Positions 5,032 through 8,211 of a stretch of DNA of 8,211 nt are shown here, in pieces; position 1 is the stretch's first letter, and each line of letters opens with the position of its first letter. A model generated the notes under the pieces. It saw only the letters and a program-made list of their open reading frames with translations. It did not search any database and was not told where the DNA came from. The stretch covers positions 1 through 8,211 of the forward strand of contig JACMMK010000435.1 in NCBI GenBank assembly GCA_014379045.1. The letters are read 5' to 3'. Source of the DNA: Burkholderiales bacterium (GTDB lineage Bacteria; Pseudomonadota; Gammaproteobacteria; Burkholderiales; CAIKXV01). The position numbers were made by a program, and so were the translations under genes.

Positions 5032-5787
5032 TCAGGTGGTGGTCAGCGGAGGCGTCAGCGAATCGGCGAGCGTCTGCGCCTCGCGGAAATCGATCGAACC
5101 TTCGTAGATGGCGCGACCGGTGATCGCGGCCGGAATGCCTTCGCTCTCGACCGCGCACAATCGACGCACATCGTCGAGCGTGGACAACCCGCCGCTCGCG
5201 ATCACCGGAATCGTCAACTGCTGCGCGAGCCTGACCGTGGCCTCGACGTTGATCCCGCTCAGCATGCCGTCGCGACCGATGTCGGTATAGATCACCGCCT
5301 CGACACCGTAATCCTGGAATTTCTTCGCGAGATCGCCGACCTCGTGGCCGGTCATCTTCGACCAGCCGTCGACCGCGACCTTGCCGTCCTTCGCGTCGAG
5401 CCCGACGATGATATGTCCGGGAAACGCCCCGCAGGCGTCGTGCAGGAACCCCGGCGTCTTGACCGCGGCAGTGCCGATGATCACGTACGCCACTCCGTCG
5501 TCGAGATACCGCTCGATCGTGTCGAGGTCGCGAATGCCGCCGCCGAGCTGGATCGGTATCTCGTCGCCGATCGCCTTGACGATATCCTTGATCGCCGGTT
5601 CGTTCTTCGGGCGCCCGGCCACGGCACCGTTCAGATCGACGATATGCAGCCGGCGCGCGCCTTGCGCGAGCCACTGTTTCGCCATCTCGGCAGGACGCTC
5701 GGAATAGACCGTGGCACCCGCCATGTCGCCCTGGCGCAGCCGGACACAGCCGCCGTCTTTCAGGTCGATCGCCGGGATCAGGAGCAT
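5032..5787 (-). CDS. hisA: ProFAR isomerase HisA
   Basis: HisA converts ProFAR to PRFAR by an Amadori rearrangement. The 251-residue TIM barrel begins MLLIPAIDLKDGGCVRL, with catalytic Asp8. The second catalytic Asp is D131 in VGLDAKDG. LGGGIRD at about 81-87 and IASGGLS at about 196-202 are the phosphate-binding loops, and YTDIGRDGMLSG at 167-178 is characteristic of HisA rather than HisF. The chosen ATG at 5785-5787 lies inside the end of hisH, giving a 10-nt overlap, so translation is likely coupled. The frame is open upstream to 6030, but that part is antisense-like and not HisA. It ends 15 nt before hisF. Confidence 0.98.
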   Translation of the reverse strand: MLLIPAIDLKDGGCVRLRQGDMAGATVYSERPAEMAKQWLAQGARRLHIVDLNGAVAGRPKNEPAIKDIVKAIGDEIPIQLGGGIRDLDTIERYLDDGVAYVIIGTAAVKTPGFLHDACGAFPGHIIVGLDAKDGKVAVDGWSKMTGHEVGDLAKKFQDYGVEAVIYTDIGRDGMLSGINVEATVRLAQQLTIPVIASGGLSTLDDVRRLCAVESEGIPAAITGRAIYEGSIDFREAQTLADSLTPPLTTT

Positions 5788-6449
5788 CGCGCACGCTCGG
5801 CGATGGTTCCGGATCGCACATTCCAGTTGACGAAGTTCGCAAGCAACTGCAGACCTGCCCGGTGGCTTTTCTCCGGATGGAACTGTACGGCAAACAGGTT
5901 GGCGCGGGCAACCGCGCAGCAGAACGCGAACGGATAGTGGCTGTACCCGGCCACGAGCTCCGCCTGCGCGGGCTGCGGGAAATAGCTGTGAACGAAGTAG
6001 AACCGCGTCGCGTCCGCGATGCCGGTCCACATCGGGTGCGGCTCCGACTGGTGCACCTGATTCCAGCCCATGTGGGGTACCTTCAAGCGCCTGCCCTCGG
6101 CATCGACCATCGCCTCTGCGGGGAACCGCACGACGTCTCCCGAGAGGATCGCGAGCCCAAGGGTGTCACCTTCTTCCGAGCGTTCGAACAGCATCTGCAA
6201 GCCGATGCAGATGCCCAGGAACGGCTTGTTCCCGGCCGCGTCGAGCACTGCGGCACGCAAACCACGTGCCTCCAGCTCGCGCATGCAGTCCGGCATCGCA
6301 CCCTGCCCGGGAAACACGATCCGCTCGGCGCGCGCAATCTGCGCAGGATCGTCGGTGACCACGATCGGCACACCGTCGGCGACATGCTCGAGTGCCTTCG
6401 CCACCGAGCGCAGGTTGCCCATGCCGTAATCGACCACGACGATCGTCAT
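5778..6449 (-). CDS. hisH: Imidazole glycerol phosphate synthase glutaminase subunit HisH
   Basis: HisH is the class I glutamine amidotransferase that hydrolyses glutamine and passes ammonia to HisF. The 223-residue protein starts MTIVVVDYGMGNLRSV. It has the nucleophile elbow GICIGLQMLFE with catalytic Cys81 and the His191/Glu193 pair in FAVQFHPEKS that completes the triad. FPGQGAMPDCM at about 46-56 and the VPHMGWN motif at about 124-130 are also conserved. The C-terminus runs about ten residues past the usual last helix and overlaps the hisA start by 10 nt. The ATG is six bases after the hisB stop. A MarC-type membrane gene, found between hisB and hisH in some Burkholderiales, is absent here. 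Confidence 0.98.
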   Translation of the reverse strand: MTIVVVDYGMGNLRSVAKALEHVADGVPIVVTDDPAQIARAERIVFPGQGAMPDCMRELEARGLRAAVLDAAGNKPFLGICIGLQMLFERSEEGDTLGLAILSGDVVRFPAEAMVDAEGRRLKVPHMGWNQVHQSEPHPMWTGIADATRFYFVHSYFPQPAQAELVAGYSHYPFAFCCAVARANLFAVQFHPEKSHRAGLQLLANFVNWNVRSGTIAERARCS

Positions 6450-6455
6450 CGCGCG

Positions 6456-7043
6456 TCAGAGCGAACCCTTGGTCGAGGGCACCGCATCGGCGGCACGCGG
6501 GTCGAGTTCGACCGCGATGCGCAGCGCCCGGCCGAACGCCTTGAAGATGGTTTCGGCCTGATGATGGGCGTTGCGCCCCTTCAGGTTGTCGATATGCACG
6601 GTCGCCTGCGCATGGTTGACGAACCCCTGGAAGAACTCGCGGATCAGATCGGCGTCGAACTCGCCGATGCGCGCGCGCGTGAACTCGACCTGCATCTCGA
6701 GCCCCGGGCGCCCCGACAGGTCGATCACCACGCGCGACAGCGCTTCGTCGAGCGGGACGTAGGCGTGGCCGTAGCGACGTACGCCACGCTTGTCACCGAC
6801 TGCGCGCGCGAGCGCCTGGCCGAGCGTGATGCCGGCGTCCTCGACCGTGTGATGCGCATCGACGTGAAGGTCGCCGGTCGCCTTCAGGTCGAGATCGAAC
6901 AACCCGTGCCGCGCGACCTGTTCGATCATGTGGTCGAGGAAGGCGATCCCCGTGGCGATCGTGTAACGACCCGCGCCGTCGAGATTCAACTCGACGTCGA
7001 TCGTCGTCTCCTGGGTCTTGCGATGAATCGTGGCCTGACGCAT
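6456..7043 (-). CDS. hisB: Imidazoleglycerol-phosphate dehydratase HisB
   Basis: HisB dehydrates IGP to imidazole-acetol phosphate. The 195-residue protein is the monofunctional dehydratase without the phosphatase domain of the enterobacterial enzyme. Metal-binding repeats are both present: AHHTVEDAG with His64, His65 and Glu68, and AHHQAETIFKAFGRAL with His160, His161 and Glu164. GIAFLDHMIEQVARHG near 32-47 is also conserved. The start MRQATIHRKTQET (ATG at 7041-7043) matches the family and lies 20 nt after the hisC stop. An upstream in-frame ATG at 7142 would overlap hisC with unrelated sequence. No strong Shine-Dalgarno is visible. The next gene, hisH, starts six bases after the stop. Confidence 0.97.
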   Translation of the reverse strand: MRQATIHRKTQETTIDVELNLDGAGRYTIATGIAFLDHMIEQVARHGLFDLDLKATGDLHVDAHHTVEDAGITLGQALARAVGDKRGVRRYGHAYVPLDEALSRVVIDLSGRPGLEMQVEFTRARIGEFDADLIREFFQGFVNHAQATVHIDNLKGRNAHHQAETIFKAFGRALRIAVELDPRAADAVPSTKGSL

Positions 7044-7063
7044 GGCGGCGAGGTTAACCCAAA

Positions 7064-8170
7064 TCAGACTGCGACCGTCTCGCGCAGCGCGGCGAGAAAG
7101 CGCGTGTTCTCCGCGCGCGTCCCGACCGTCACACGCAGGCAATCGGCGAGCAGCGAATGCGCGCGCGACACGTTCTTGATCAGCACGCCCCGCGCGACGA
7201 GCCCGTCGAACACCGCGGCTGCGCCGGCGATCCTGAACAACAGGAAATTGGCTTCGGAGGCGAACACCTCGACCCCGCGCACCTCGGCGAGTTCGCGCTC
7301 GAGTTCGCCGCGTTCGACGCGGATCGCTTCGGCCTGCGCGGCGAGTTGATCATAGCTCTCCAGCAGCCGGGTCGCGCAGCGCTGGGTCAGCACGTTGACG
7401 TTGTAAGGCAGGCGCAGCTTGTCGACCTGCTCGAGCCAGTGCTTCGGTCCGACCAGGAAGCCGAGCCGCAGTCCCGCCAGCCCGAGCTTGGAGAAGGTGC
7501 GCATCACCAGCACGTTGGGCGCCAGCCCGGCGAGATCGAGATGCGAAGTGTCGCCGAACGCGTAGTAGGCTTCGTCGATCACCAGCAGGCCTGGCACGGC
7601 ACGCGCGATCCGCTCGATGTCGGCGCGGGCGAAGGCGTTGCCGGTCGGATTGTTCGGTGTCGCGAGGAACAGCAGCGCCGGACGCTCGCGTTCGAGCAGG
7701 GCCAGCACCGCCTCGACATCTAGCGTGAAGTCGGAACGCAGGCTGCACGCGACGTGGCGCAGCCCGGTGAAGGTCGCGATCATCCGGAACATGACGAACG
7801 TCGGTTCGACCGACGCCAGCACCGCCCCGGGCTTCGCGACCGCGAGCGCGAGCAGCTGGATGATCTCGTCGGAGCCGTTGCCAAGCAGGATGTCGCAATC
7901 GCCCGGAACCGGCAGCGCGCGTCGGATCGCGGCCTTCAACGCTTTCGCATCGGCATCGGGATAGCGATTGACCGGGGCCCGCGCGAGCAGATGGCCGAGT
8001 TCTTCGGCGAGCGCCGCGGGCAGCGGGTACGGGTTCTCCATCGCGTCGAGCTTGACCAGGCCGCGTGCGTCGGGCACCTGATAGGCGGACAGCGCGAGCA
8101 CCTCTTCACGGATCAGCGTCTGCACGGTCGCCATGGCAGACATTGCAGGTATCGCGCTCGCGGCCGTCAT
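7064..8170 (-). CDS. hisC: Histidinol-phosphate aminotransferase HisC
   Basis: HisC is the PLP-dependent fold-type I aminotransferase that turns imidazole-acetol phosphate plus glutamate into histidinol phosphate. Conserved parts, numbered from the ATG at 8168-8170, are KLDAMENPYPLP near 40, TPNNPTGN at about 171-178, VIDEAYYAFG with the PLP-ring Asp199, and RTFSKLGLAGLRLG with the Schiff-base Lys228 and phosphate-binding Arg235. The start is uncertain. In-frame ATGs at 8143 and 8134 also exist, and the one at 8134 (MATVQTLIREEVLALSAY) best matches the N-terminus and the roughly 355-residue length I recall for betaproteobacterial HisC. None has a convincing Shine-Dalgarno, and the frame stays open to the window's right edge. 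The upstream neighbour is not visible. Confidence 0.96.
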   Translation of the reverse strand: MTAASAIPAMSAMATVQTLIREEVLALSAYQVPDARGLVKLDAMENPYPLPAALAEELGHLLARAPVNRYPDADAKALKAAIRRALPVPGDCDILLGNGSDEIIQLLALAVAKPGAVLASVEPTFVMFRMIATFTGLRHVACSLRSDFTLDVEAVLALLERERPALLFLATPNNPTGNAFARADIERIARAVPGLLVIDEAYYAFGDTSHLDLAGLAPNVLVMRTFSKLGLAGLRLGFLVGPKHWLEQVDKLRLPYNVNVLTQRCATRLLESYDQLAAQAEAIRVERGELERELAEVRGVEVFASEANFLLFRIAGAAAVFDGLVARGVLIKNVSRAHSLLADCLRVTVGTRAENTRFLAALRETVAV

Positions 8171-8211
8171 CGGCGCAGCCCCAGCCGCTGGCCCCGACGT
8201 TGCCCCAGCCG
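8171..8211. other. Right edge, no gene assigned
   Basis: These 41 bases upstream of hisC are GC-rich. They remain open in the hisC frame as an Ala/Gly/Pro-rich string that does not look like HisC, so they are probably the end of a spacer or of a preceding gene. No promoter elements or attenuator-like His codon run are visible in this short piece. Confidence 0.3.

Noticed and set aside
4096..5937. 613-codon plus-strand open frame
   Set aside because: It is antisense to hisI, hisF, hisA and the end of hisH, which have full catalytic motifs. Its product is Arg/His/Asp/Ala-rich with no recognisable domain, as expected from the reverse of GC-biased codons.
7044..7142. Longer HisB starting at 7142
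   Set aside because: The extra 33 residues come from hisC sequence read in another frame; the conserved HisB N-terminus begins at the ATG at 7043.
5862..7349. 495-codon plus-strand open frame
   Set aside because: It is antisense to hisH, hisB and hisC. Its composition is Arg/Asp/Glu/His-heavy with no motif; a shadow frame.

Overview
The window is almost entirely minus-strand coding and reads as one long, tightly packed chromosomal operon in a high-GC proteobacterium. In transcription order (right to left) it holds hisC, hisB, hisH, hisA, hisF, hisI, hisE, a broken alpha/beta-hydrolase gene, tatA, tatB, tatC, a YbjQ-family gene, and a second, membrane-anchored YbjQ-like gene that runs off the left edge. 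A his gene cluster continuing from hisE into tatABC is a well-known arrangement in Betaproteobacteria (Burkholderiales, Rhodocyclales and relatives). With the strong G/C bias at third codon positions, that is why I infer a betaproteobacterium. I cannot name the genus.

Right part (about 8170 down to 3423): seven histidine-biosynthesis genes. HisE and HisI act on PR-ATP and PR-AMP, HisA isomerises ProFAR, and HisH with HisF forms IGP and AICAR. HisB then dehydrates IGP and HisC transaminates imidazole-acetol phosphate. HisB is the short monofunctional dehydratase, so histidinol-phosphatase must be encoded elsewhere. hisG and hisD are not in the window and may lie upstream of hisC. Gaps are 6 to 20 nt, or a 10-nt overlap for hisH/hisA, except for 84 nt between hisI and hisE. 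All catalytic motifs I looked for are intact.

Middle (about 3364 to 2771): the slot between hisE and tatA holds a secreted alpha/beta-hydrolase-like gene with its own good ribosome binding site and signal peptide. It is interrupted by a one-base frameshift and then looks internally shortened. A tiny Shine-Dalgarno-led open frame and a GC-rich hairpin separate it from tatA. In related genomes a HIT-family gene often sits in this slot (from memory).

Left part (2770 to 1): tatA, tatB and tatC encode a complete three-component twin-arginine translocase. They are followed by two YbjQ/UPF0145-type genes, one soluble and one with an N-terminal membrane anchor.

No RNA genes, insertion sequences, CRISPR arrays or convincing factor-independent terminators were seen. 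No gene-free stretch exceeds about 120 bases. The region is mostly ordinary core genome. The points worth a second look are the decayed hydrolase, the paired YbjQ genes behind tatC, and the odd tatB leader. The long plus-strand open frames are antisense shadows of GC-biased codons.
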